Origin: Ananas comosus
Lineage: Eukaryota > Streptophyta > Magnoliopsida > Poales > Bromeliaceae
DNA length: 64,000 bases
NCBI RefSeq assembly: GCF_001540865.1
Contig: NC_033629.1
Location: forward strand, 2,788,144 to 2,852,143
Reading direction: 5' to 3'
Shown: in pieces, positions 45,505 to 57,132 of the stretch
Position numbering within the stretch: the stretch's first letter is position 1
Layout of the letters: the number at the start of each line of letters is the position of its first letter
Made by a program: the position numbers and the translations under genes
The notes under the pieces: generated by a model
Told to the model about the DNA's origin: nothing
The model's input: only the letters and a program-made list of their open reading frames with translations
Databases searched by the model: none

Positions 45505-48500
45505 TTAATCTGCGCAAAACATTAGTACAATTTCACAAATCCACACAAGGTGTGAGCAAATTATTATGAACAAAACAAGGAGCTTCAGGCTAGCCTAAAT
45601 CACAGTGAAAAAAAAAAAGCCTCACATCTGGGGTATGGCCTGCTTCCGAATGGAGGTGGCGGCGGCCCTTGCCTCATCTGAAAGGGTAAAAAGAAAAGAA
45701 ATGTCACACTAAAATCTACCATGCAACAAGAAGTCAAAAGGAGTATATATTTGGGGAGGAGGAAGAATGCATTCTCACTGTTTTCATAGAAAAGAAGGAT
45801 CAGAAAACTAAAAGCTTATTTCGACTCATGGTATCTACCTGATAGTTGCTCGGGCGTTCTGGTGCTCCATAATAACCACCTGCTAGTACAGCTCAGTATG
45901 ATTAGCATGCCCATCTCGATAAAACTTACATCGCCAGAATGCAAAACATACCAAGTCCATATCCACCTTGACTATTATAATATGGGTGGGAGGATCCTCC
46001 AACGCTGTGGGGCATCGCACCATAGCTTTGAAAAAAGAGAAAGCAATAAAGTTACATACATTGGTTGAACAAGAACAAAAAGAAATAACTCAATTGTTAG
46101 TAGATCTTCAGAAAGAATATGTTGCAGAAAGCAAGAAACAAGAACCTCGAGTTTGCTACTGGATAATTACTCTCGAAACGAGGACGAGAGTACCCCCTCG
46201 TATCGGGATAGAATGAATCATCTCCCTGAATCAACAAAAGATAAGAGTCAAGTCGACGGTAGATGGAATAAAGAAGAGAATTAGATGGTCACGCATTCTT
46301 GGCATTACCAATGTGGAAAAGGGTCGCTTTCCTCCTGGTAAGGCATGCCCATAATCTTGCATGGCATGGTCTAGCATCAAAAGCACCAAAGGAAACATAT
46401 GTATCAGCTTCAGAAGAATCTTGGAGTCAGTAGAGTTAATTAAAAAGAAAATAAGTTTATGATGATTTCGTAGCAGAGGAAACTACGAATCTAAACTTTG
46501 GTGTTTAGTTGTTTCACACAATATCCAAGATCATTTTTCATCATTCATCTATTTCGCAAAGCACCATCATAGATCATCTATTGTCCTTTCAACCTGCTTC
46601 AGGCCAAACACACAAAAAGAAAATGGAAGAGACAACACAATGAAATACACAGGAGTTGACTGAACCACGTAATACCAAATTGGTATAATCTTCCCTCTGT
46701 TTTGAAGCAATAATAATACCCATCATTCCAATGCTTGTACTATTACTTGCCATAGCTTTTCCTGAAAATAGTGCATTTCTTCGTTGGGGGCCAAACTCAA
46801 TGTACTTTATTCTCTCTCCACAGTCAAAAAACTACTAAGCTAGGTTTCCTGGTAGTATTAGTGCAGGGTGATGTTCAGCTTTTGCAAGCAGTAAAATCAA
46901 ACATCAAATTCAAGAACATCGACATCAACATTGCACCATTAAGCAGAATCTTCCCCATCTTCCAACATGGCTAGCCTTTGGTCACACTTGGTAGAAGATA
47001 TGGGTGCAGCCAAACCAAATATATACCAGCTTATATGAGCAAGTTAAAGATCACTGCACGAGAATCCAAGTTCCTTGGCCATCATTCATTAACAGTATGT
47101 TAAATTTACTGTTACAGAAACAACATAGAGGCTTTTGCTTATACACTCCTCACTTCTGTTCAAAATTTTCAAATTTACCCCTATATTCCCAAAATACCCT
47201 TCTAAACCTCAAATCCCATTGGTAAACCTATGGTTAGGGGTATATTTGAAGGAATTTTTGCAAATCAACAAGGGCATTGAGTTCAACCAGGGATATATTA
47301 GATGCTTTTGAAGTTGTGAAGGGTATCTCAGATATTATCCCAACACAATAATAACACAGCACTAATAAGCTAAATGAAGTAAAATGAAAGGGCATGAAGC
47401 TACTGCTTGGTACTAACAGTCCAAAAGTGGCCAGAAGAAACAGGAAGCATCTACAAAGCATCTAGTGAACAACGTACCAAGGGAACCAAAAAGCTACAGC
47501 AATTAAAAGTAGGCAAACATTTACTGGATTTGAACCAAATGTCCACCAAAAATGGTAAGCACAAAACTCACCTCTACCATAACCTACTTGACCAGGTTTC
47601 CAAGCAGCCTGTTCCCTCAAACCATGTAGTAGTTCATGGGTAGGTGATGATTTCCTACCACTAAAACGCTGATCCCCCTTGGAAGACATCCCTTTGCTCG
47701 AAGATACAATGGGTTTCGTGTCATCTAAAAATCAGAAAAATAAAATAATTCATTATTCCTGACTCTAATAATCCCTATAAATCAACTCAGGACAGAAGTC
47801 TAACAATGAAAGAAAGAAAATGACAGATCCCAAAAAGAAAGCAATACCATATTACCTTAAGATAGAAGAATAGAAGCTCCAGAAGTAAGCTTCAAATTAC
47901 TCTAAAATACACAGGCCAAAAGATTATTCTATTAAGAGTTCAATACTCACGTTGGAATGTCTTGGATTTCTCTCTGTCATTAGTGCTAGACTTTGGCCAT
48001 CCTTTGTTCTGCTTGTCCTTCCGGATGGGCTTAGCAAGCGATACTTTGATATTGACCTGAACACATAAATTTAAAAGAGTGACCACTTTTGCCAGCTGAA
48101 ATTTTTTCTCTCTCCTAATCCTACTATATACAATTAAAACAACCTTGGATTCATTATCGGTCAGTTCTTCCTTCTCAAATGATTCGATACATGAAAGAGC
48201 AGCCTCTCGAGTAGCATAGTTAACAAACGCAAAATCCTTCCTCTTAGCTGAATGCATATCACGGGAAAGAACAACTCTCTCAATCTCCCCAAACTTTTTA
48301 AACAATTCTCGCAGCTTAGCTTGATCCCAAGAAGATGGTATCCCTTCAACATATACAGATTTCACCTATATTGAGGTGAAAAAAATATCAGCATAACTAA
48401 ATGATAAAGACGTGCACCAAAATTACTCAAACAAAATCACATTTCAGTTTATGGTAATAATCAATGTCTTTAGGTAATCACATTAGGAATAAGATGATAG

Positions 48501-51500
48501 AGTTAGTGTGGACATGTTCAAGTTGTAGGAAGCTGCAGGTTATAAGTAGAATTTCAACAAAGCAAATATTTCTCATCAATGAATACTTGGAAGTCATTTG
48601 GGCATGAATATTGAGTTTGCCTACTCTTCAGTCAGGTTTGAACACCAAAACCATTTGTCCCTTCTACAACTTTGGGAATGCAAGAGGCAAACATAACTTG
48701 TATCTGTAGACTGACTGATAGTTGTTGCTATTTGGCATTCACACAAGCATCAACAACTTGAAGCTCAAAGCACCACAGCAAATGTAGTTGACAGCTAACA
48801 CAAGGTGAATCGACTTAATTCAGCTTCCTCTTGGTGAATGCACATGATTTTTGTAATCCCACTTCCAAATCCATGTCTCATTTCTTATAGGCATTAATAA
48901 TGTTACAAGATCTACAACCATGATGCCACAAACCTAGAGAATGTTTTAGATAGTAAGGTTTCCAAACCACATGCAAAATCACAGAAATTTTTGTACTTAT
49001 ATTAGCACCTCAAACAAAACCAAAAAAATTCCTAGTTTTCTTGAATTAAGTTTGAAAGTGTATAACTTTATACTGTTAATCTTCCCTCTGTGTGTGCCTT
49101 GAAAGTGATAACAAATTTCCTTTGATTGCTAAAGCCACCACAAGAGAGACAAAAAAGGGGAAAGAGGGAGACAGAAGACAGAAAGGTGACAACCTTCTGC
49201 ATCACCTCGTCATCTGGATCATTCAATGGTTCTGTCCAGGCAACTTTGATATTTCGTCCCTTACCAAATACATCTTTCTTTTGAAGCTTCTTGAAAGCAA
49301 GTTGTGCATCTCTGTTTGTTTCAAGTTCAAGAAATGCAAAGCCACGATTTGACTCTGGATTATTAGGATCAGCCATAACTGTGACCGAGTCAATCTTTTC
49401 AATGCCTATTTCCTGCAGCAGCTTTAAGACCTGGACAATAAAGCAACAAAATGATGAAAGCTAACGCATTAGCGATAGCATTGTGAATGACAAAAATAAA
49501 TTCCAATCTATCTTTATTGATTTTAAAGTACAAAAGAGATAAATATCTATGAAAGAGTAACTTACATCTTCTTTCTTCCATTTCTTGTCAATATTTCCAA
49601 GAAAAATCGTATCATTTTCCTCAAGAGTTGCAGCTCCACAAAGCTTTCCACAAATCTTCATTAACACAAAAAGAACAAGAGAGAAAGTTAAGACTTAATC
49701 TTACGGCATGGAAAAATGCAGAGGTTATTAAATGAATTAAGGCTAAAACCTTTAAGATAGCAAAGTCCTACCAATAGCAGACATGTTATGAACGATTGGT
49801 GCCTCAGAAAAAAGAGAGAATGACTAGTAGATTACTTCATTAAAAATGATTAGCACTTCACTTAGAGAATTCATAATGTGTGGTCAGTGGTTACTTGAGC
49901 AGATGATGGCATAGAAAAAGTCAAAGGGGGTAAACCAACTTAAAAATAAAGGTTCCGAGGTGGTCATGCGACATAATCCATTAACTCAAAAATCTGACCA
50001 GCATTACAGAGATCCAGAAAATTACTGCCAGTCCAAATAAACCCAAACCTGTTCTTGATCCAAATTGCATACAGCTGTCTTTCGATTTTTTTTTTTTTGG
50101 TAAAGCAGTTTCCTTTATCTAAGCACAGTTATCTTCGATACGGACAGTTTTGTATACACACAGTTACACCAGCGTAGAGTTTAACCATTGCCATCTTACT
50201 AACAAATGAAAGGGCAATGAGCAAACAATCACAGATCAAAGCTAGGATCATGGCAATCACGGTCAATTCTCAAACAAATGGTATTTTCAAAAAAAAAGTT
50301 AATAAGACATTGATCATCTTGGGAAGTTTAGCAATTTAGGCAGCCCAAAATTGCTCCCCCAAAAACCATCTGACTGGTGCTTCCACCTTTCCAGGTGTTA
50401 AGTAGGCTTTAAGATACACATACATTGCAGATTGGCGGGAATCCTGATGCACATAACTTGAGGGGGCATATCTAGAGTCTATGTGCTTAAAATCACCCCA
50501 GCTGCAACAATGTACTTCTTGGCACATCATTGGTTGACGCTAACAGGGGTGTGCAGATATGCCAGTTAAATAAGAAGTCAAACCAAACAGTCAAGTTAGT
50601 TTACAACGGAAAAAGACAACTCGTCTCAGTTAAGTTTCGTTTTCCAAGTAGAAAAACCAGTTTTATGCAGAATCTAGTTGATTTCAATAATTTTTGAAAA
50701 GTTATGCATAAAGACTTTCTTATTTCTAATTTTTTTCTGGACAAAAGATAGACCTATTTTGACACAAAAAATGCCACAAAATGAAGATATGCTCTAGCAC
50801 TAGAGCTTTCCAGTTACAAATGTTTGTTTCACGTTCAATTTCTAAACAGAAAGAAGATGTAAACCAACATAAAAGAACTAAAATAAACCTAAATTTCCAT
50901 GGTTTTGGTTTTATATTTCATCCTCTTTTTTCACTTGGCTTTTATTGAAGATGTTTCCGTAAACTGAAAATCATGCTTAGTTTAAACAGAACCGTGCACA
51001 ACCCCAGATAGTAGCAGAAGCTCTGAGGAAACAAATTAAATACAGCCATACAGCCATTATTTTGTTGCAAGACTGCTAAACAAACGATGATGGAATCATG
51101 GAATGCACGATATAAGAAATGAATTCTAGAAAAAGGCCCTTCTAAGCTTTCTGAAGAAGTTACAGCAGTCGTTTCTACTGTTGTAATACTTAGTGGAACT
51201 TCAAAACAAAAATTGAAAGAACATTAATGTAATTGTTAGCTAAAAAAAAAATCTTAATCTTTAGATCCTTTATGTTTTTCTTTTTTTTTCCCCTTTCCTT
51301 CTTGTGTCTACTATATTGGAGGAATGGTTCATTCATTAGCCTCATACTAAAAATTGAAACAGAAAGAAGAATTGTCCTGCATCTCTCTAAAGTAACTAGT
51401 AGTAACCTAACAAATATGCCATACAATATATTCAAGACAAGAATGTGTGTGTGTGTGTGTATAGGCTAATACATGATTCAGATGCTAAGTTGCAGAACAA

Positions 51501-52503
51501 TAATGTTATTGCACATGTGGTGTGCATGATGGAGTCATCCAATTACCGATCCCGCACTATAATTCTTGTTTCCACATCAAAATAGTTCTGCTGAAACAGT
51601 TAATAAATAAGTAATTGCATAGAAGAGAAAAAATACCTCCACTTTAGATAACTCGGTGACGGCCTTCTTAGCCTGAGCCGGCTCCTTGTACCTCAAGAAA
51701 CAGAACCCCTTGTTCTTCCCCGTCTTCGCATCCATCATCATTCGCACCTCCATGATCTCCCCCGCCTTGCCGAACACTTTCCTAATGTCCTCCTCCTTCG
51801 CATCCCGATCCAATCCCCCTATGAATATCTCCGTTTTCCTCCGCTTCTGCCGCTCCGTTATCCCGGCCTCCTCGTCCCCGGCTCCTTCGGCCGCCTCCTC
51901 CGCATCATTGCCCTGAGCCTCCTCCATCTCCTCTTTGCCCTGATCTTCCGGAGCCTCCTCCTCGTTCTCAGGTTGCTGAGGGGCGGCATCGGGATTAGGG
52001 TTTTCAGGCTCCGGCTTCTCAGCTAGGGCTTCGTCTGCGGCGTCGGGCGCCGGCAAATCCGCCGGTTTTGGGGCTTCCGCCGCGCTCTTGGCGGCGAGCG
52101 AGGCCTTCGGAACGAGCTTCTTGACGATCTTCTTCTTGATGACCTTCCGGACGACCTTCTTCGCGGAGCGCTTCCCCGCCGCCGCATCCTGGGCTGGCTC
52201 CGCCGCCACCGGAGGCGGGGCTTCCGAGGCGTCGGCTTCTTTGGCGGCCTTTTCGGGGGCTTCGCGCTCCGACGGCTCCGGCGGCGGAGCCGGCGCCGGG
52301 GATGGTTCGGCTGCGGCGGAGACGGCGGTTTCGACGGCCGCGGCCTGAGGCGGCGGCGCCGGGACTGGTTCGGCGGCTGCGGAGACGGGGGTTTCAACGG
52401 CGGCGGGAGGAGGAGGGGATGGGGATTGGGGTTGGGGTTTGGATTTGGATTTGGAGGCGGGGGTTTTGCGAACGGTTCTCACGACCCTCTTCTTGGGCGC
52501 CAT
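45505..52503 (-). CDS. Heterogeneous nuclear ribonucleoprotein Q-like, three RRMs
   Basis: Twelve coding exons on the minus strand: 52503-51637, 49655-49566, 49430-49194, 48365-48144, 48056-47951, 47724-47572, 46370-46309, 46225-46146, 46025-45952, 45879-45839, 45677-45626, 45509-45505. They total 1989 nt in frame, 662 residues. Residues 1-215 are an Ala/Pro/Glu-rich, then acidic leader with a basic KKVVRKVIKKKIVKK patch. RRM1 has RNP2 IFIGGL (226-231) and RNP1 KGFCFLRY (265-272). RRM2 has TIFLGNI (about 305) and RGFAFLEL (about 348). RRM3 has SVYVEGI (about 401) and KDFAFVNY (about 441). The C-terminal third is Gly/Tyr/Arg/Pro-rich (YYGAPERPSNY, PPPPPFGSRPYPR). The layout matches plant hnRNP Q/LIF2-like RNA-binding proteins involved in RNA processing and chromatin-linked gene control. 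The ATG at 52503 (MAPKKRVVR) fits better than the in-frame 52548 one. Confidence 0.92.
49656..51636 (-). other. Intron 1 of the hnRNP Q-like gene
   Basis: A 2-kb intron between RRM1 and RRM2 with a clear donor (GAG|gtattt) and acceptor (aatgaag|att). It contains no identifiable gene. A (GT)n microsatellite is at about 51445-51460. Confidence 0.8.
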
Positions 52504-52758
52504 GGTTTCACCTCTATTTCTCTCTCTTTTTCTTTTTGGTTCCAACAATGGAGTTAAACTAGGGTTCAGGCGAGGGGACGGGAGAGGGGAGGAAGGGTTT
52601 CGCTCTTCGTTGGTAGTGAAGAAGAGGCTCGTATAAATTATAAATTACTAGGCTTATATAACTCCATCCCGATTCACTCTACTATGCCCAGTTTGATAAG
52701 GTGGAGCCTTAAAATGATTACTTTTTTAGATTTTTTTTTTCTTTCTTACTTTTACATA

Positions 52759-53029
52759 GGGTAAATTGCACTGTTATCTTCTGAACTTTTGGCAAAATTT
52801 TACTTTACCCTTTGAACTTCTAAAATAGACATCTAACCCCCTAAACTCTAATATTTCGTTCATATTACCCCTTCCGTCAGTTTTCCGTCAAGCTCCGTTA
52901 ACCGGAAACTGACGGAAAGGGTAAAACGGATGAAATATTAGAGTTTACGGTGTTAAATATCTATTTTAAGAGTTTGGGGGCTAAGTGAAACTCGCCAAAA
53001 GTTCAAGAGGTAGTAGTGCAATTTACTCC
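52759..53029. mobile_element. TIR MITE (gggtaaattg family), copy 1
   Basis: About 270 bp; the left end gggtaaattgcactgttatc mirrors the right end 'gtgcaatttactcc', with a central inverted core 'ccgtcagttttccgtcaag'. No clear target duplication is seen. It lies upstream of the hnRNP Q-like gene. Confidence 0.65.
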
Positions 53030-53492
53030 GTAGGAGACTCTTGACTATAAATTATTTTATTATAATATATTACTTATGGATTGACTACTAATCCTCAAGT
53101 TAGTGATCATACTTGATTTTGAATTTATATATATTTTTTATTCTAAAATAAATCATACCATAATTTATCCTATATTTTATTGTAATAAAATAAAATTGAA
53201 AGAAATGAATTAGAGTGGTTTAAAGATAAAAAAAGAGCGATACTAACTACCTACGATGCTCGAACACTCTACTATTCTGGTGTACTCGCTAATATGGTTG
53301 ATTTACAATAGGCATCCTTACTCGGATATAGAGATTTTAATTCTCACTTAATTTTCTGTAGTACTCGTTTGTCCCTTTTATCTTTAGAAGTATTGTTCTA
53401 TAAAATACACTTAAATAAAATTTTTGTACTTCATTTCAGCCTATTAGAAATTTTTAATATAAAAATATAAAAATAATTTATAGTAAAAATTT

Positions 53493-53761
53493 GGGTAAAT
53501 TGTATTGTTACCTCCTGAACTTTTGGCGAGTTTCACTTAACCCCTCAGACTCCTAAAATAGACATTTAACACCTTAAACTCTAATATTTCATTCGTTTAC
53601 CCCTTCCGTCAGTTTTCGGTTAACGGAGCTTGAGGGAAAACTGACGAAAGGGGTAATATGAACGAATATTAAAGTTTAGGGGGTTAGATGTTTATTTTAG
53701 AAGTTTAAGGGGTAAAGTGAAATTTCGCCAAAAGTTCAGGGGGTAACAAAACAATTTACCC
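53493..53761. mobile_element. TIR MITE (gggtaaattg family), copy 2
   Basis: About 270 bp, a close relative of the element at 52759. Left end gggtaaattgtattgttacc, right end 'gggggtaacaaaacaatttaccc'. A CT microsatellite starts at its right edge. Confidence 0.7.
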
Positions 53762-53875
<114 letters not shown>

Positions 53876-53898
53876 CCATTTAAAATTTTAAAAAAAAT

Positions 53899-54018
53899 TA
53901 AGTGGCAAATAGCCTGGTGGTTGGTATCCGAGATCCTAAATTCGAATTCTAGTTAGATTCACATTTCCAGCTAAGTTTATTTCATAGCGTGCTATCTATA
54001 TCTCAAAAAAAAAAAATC
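53899..54018 (+). mobile_element. tRNA-derived SINE, plus strand
   Basis: Begins aagtggcaaatagcctggtg (box-A-like), followed by a box-B-like 'aaattcgaattct' and the shared body cacatttccagctaagttta, then 'gcgtgctatctatatctc' and a poly-A tail (54006-54017). Its body matches the minus-strand copy at 18771-18938. Confidence 0.7.
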
Positions 54019-57000
54019 ATAAAAATTTTTACGGAATGCGAAGTTAACGAAAATAACAAAATAATTAAATTACTCTCACTTTTTTATAAAAATATAATTT
54101 TTTAATATATTTTTGTTATTTTAAAAGATAATTTCGGTATAAATTATAAGAAGTTGGCAGAATAGTGATAGAATTTTGACGGACGGGAACTTAATGAAAT
54201 AATTTGAAATATTAAGAAAATAAAGTAAAAAGTTAGAAAGAAAACGTGAAAAGGCAGATATTTATAAATAAATTTTCTATAATTTAAATTTTTTATTAAT
54301 AAATTTTAAATATATTAAATTATAAAAAAAAGTTGTTTAAAAAGTTTATTTATAAAATTAAGCTTACATAGTGGACAAATTACTGCCTTCTAAATTTATT
54401 TTGAATATATTTTATATTTTACATCTTTCAGAGTTAATTCTCTGATTATGTCCCGTTTTATAAATAAAAATTTTAATTGCCTATTCGTAGACTTAGTAAC
54501 CCAAAATTTACTTAATTGTGTTATCAACTTTTTTTTTTCATACTAAAAATATTAAAAATATTATTTCTAGAAGTGTTAGATTTACACCTTATAAGTATTG
54601 TAGCATTATTTTTCTTATTCTTATACTATAGAATATTCAAAAACATGTAAAAATATTTTAAATTTATTTTTTTATTCTTCAGATATAAGATTATACCCAA
54701 AAAGCATGTAGTCTACGGTGTGCCTATACTGTATTTGAGGCTTAGTTTGATAATACGACGGCTAAAAATATTTTTTATATTATAAATACTCAAAAAATTT
54801 AAAAATTTATATAATTTTTTCCTTTTCATATTATAAAATTATAGTTGCAATCGTTATTAAAAAAAATATATAGTTGTATGCTTCTTCTATGCTTCTTCTA
54901 TAGTGGGTGCAGTTTATTATGTACTTTGCATTTATTTTTATTTACTGTGGTATACTATTTTTTTTTTTAAATACTAAACTATATTCGTTTACACCAAACC
55001 TTATATTATTGTCAATAAATTTAATATTTAAATAAAAGTTAGCAAAAATATTAAGAGGCGCTAGTTAAATAGTAACAAAAAGCACAAAATGACCTCTAAA
55101 ATAAATCCCTTGGGAGCTTTCATAAACTTGTCTTTAACTATTTTTTTAGTTATTTCTAGATTTTTTTTTTCTTTTGGGTCTAAATATGTCAAATATATGC
55201 TTTACTATTTTCAAACAATGCATTTTACTGAACAATTATAAATTTAGTGCTTATAGTGCATATAAATTGACGGAAAAATAATAGTTTATTAGTGTTTTTA
55301 GAAATACAATTAGTACAATGTAAAAAATAATAATACCCCAAAATACAGTGTAATTAGTGTAACAAAGTAAAATATAAATTAGGAGTACTTAGAGAAATAA
55401 ATAAGAATATTTACTACTTTCGTGCTTTTCAATCAATGAGAGATGAGAAGCGACCATCAATACCATTAAATATTATCTAAAATACTATCTATACTACTTT
55501 AAATTTTTAAGGGATATATGTAATTTTTTCGGCATGAATCGGGTAACCCTATACGCTATACTAACTAATGTCTCTCAGCAGAGTACTAGTTTTATCTAAA
55601 ATAATATATTTTTCTTGATAGTACTATAAATTGACGAGAAAAACCAATAGCTCCTGCCCGTTGTATGATCCCGACTCAGTCAATAGCCTCGGACCAATCA
55701 ATCGAATATTGATTAGTACGAAATCGATCGAACACTACTTGAAAACGCTTCTTCAATTCAGAAACGAAATCTTCCAAATGTTCCTGGAAATTCTTGCTCC
55801 CATTGGACCATTTGTATCTATATGCATCAGGATCCCGATTCATGGATCTCTCGGTTCGAGAAATAAGAGGATCAAATCATTTCTTCTGACTCTTTTTCAA
55901 ATTCGATAAATGTTGGTTGATCGCATATTTCATTACAGTTATATAATTCAGAATATCATTTCCTATTTGATCCCTTTGAATTCCATATTCGAAGTTGCGA
56001 TCGGATGAGACTCAACCGACCTTGTAAAGAACAGTGCTTGGCTCATAACAATCGTCAGCCGGAGAACCATGCTCCGACCCCGATTCAATCAAGACTCATC
56101 TTATATTTTCAATTGATAATCGACTTCTGATACCACTACTATAACACCCCACTTGTCAATGGAATTATCCATTCTAGAACTATTGGAGCCCTACGATTGT
56201 TCAACTCTTTTATTCTCCTAGATCTACAGACCGTCCAAAATACTATTAACTGAGCTAAAATATTAAACCCTACCAAAACTTATAAATAGAACTATTCTAA
56301 ACCGTTGGAGTGCGGCGTCACCCACATTTTCTCATTTGGCCCTTGAATGGAAAACCCTAGATCCGTTCCGACGGCGGTGTTGATCCAATCCACAGCAACA
56401 GATGATAGTAGTGATCAACCATGATGGATAGTTAACCAGTAAGTAATGAGCAATTGTGAGTGTTATAATGACTAGAAGTTAGTAATGCCGATATAACCGG
56501 TAGAGATCAGCGACATCGATGACACAAATAGAGATCAACAACTAGCAGCAATGATGAACAAAACACCGATCAACAAAACAAATGTTTAGGAAAGCAACTT
56601 TTAACTTAAACAGCTGCACTCTGTTTGCAGCCCTCGAATCATTAACACGCAGGAGAGCCAAAAGAACATTAACTTCCATCTGCAACCTCAGTTTTTCCCT
56701 TCGATCTCATTCAGAAGGATTGTTTCCCACACGTCGTTACGATCGCAAAGAGTGAAAAACATGACACAACTTTCATGGACAGAACCTAAGCCTCACCTCA
56801 CCTGCGAGGAGTGTTACTTCAACAAATAAAATTTTATGGGTCGTTGCCGAATAATAATAGCAATATCAAAAAATCGACGTAGAAACAAACCAATAATTCA
56901 TTAAGACTTGGTAAAATTCATATAAATTCTCCGACCTCTAAAGAGAACAAAAAAAAAAAGAAAGTAAAACAGAGAGAGTGAGGTCGCAGGACCTCGCCAC

Positions 57001-57132
57001 AACAAAAGTACTCGAGGTGTTCTCAACAGATACGACATGGTTCTCAAACACAAATAGCAGAAACAAATCAAAATTACTGCAGAATACTCGGTTCGGAAAA
57101 AGGGGGTAGTTCTAACTAAAGAGGTTGGTAGA
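54019..57132. other. AT-rich intergenic DNA with one plastid insertion
   Basis: No nuclear gene is seen apart from the ycf2-like plastid fragment. The last few hundred bases (about 56900-57132) are probably the RPL4 3' UTR. Confidence 0.5.
55676..56002 (-). pseudogene. ycf2: Plastid ycf2 fragment in nuclear DNA (NUPT)
   Basis: The minus strand reads as an internal part of plastid Ycf2: [18 protein letters not shown], then [13 protein letters not shown], then [20 protein letters not shown] and [14 protein letters not shown] stop codon (TGA at 55879-55877) interrupts the frame where the plastid gene has Trp, and another stop follows at its left end. The remaining frame is otherwise intact for over 100 codons, so the transfer is fairly recent. 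Only about 330 bp are present out of a gene of some 6-7 kb, so it cannot function. Confidence 0.85.
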
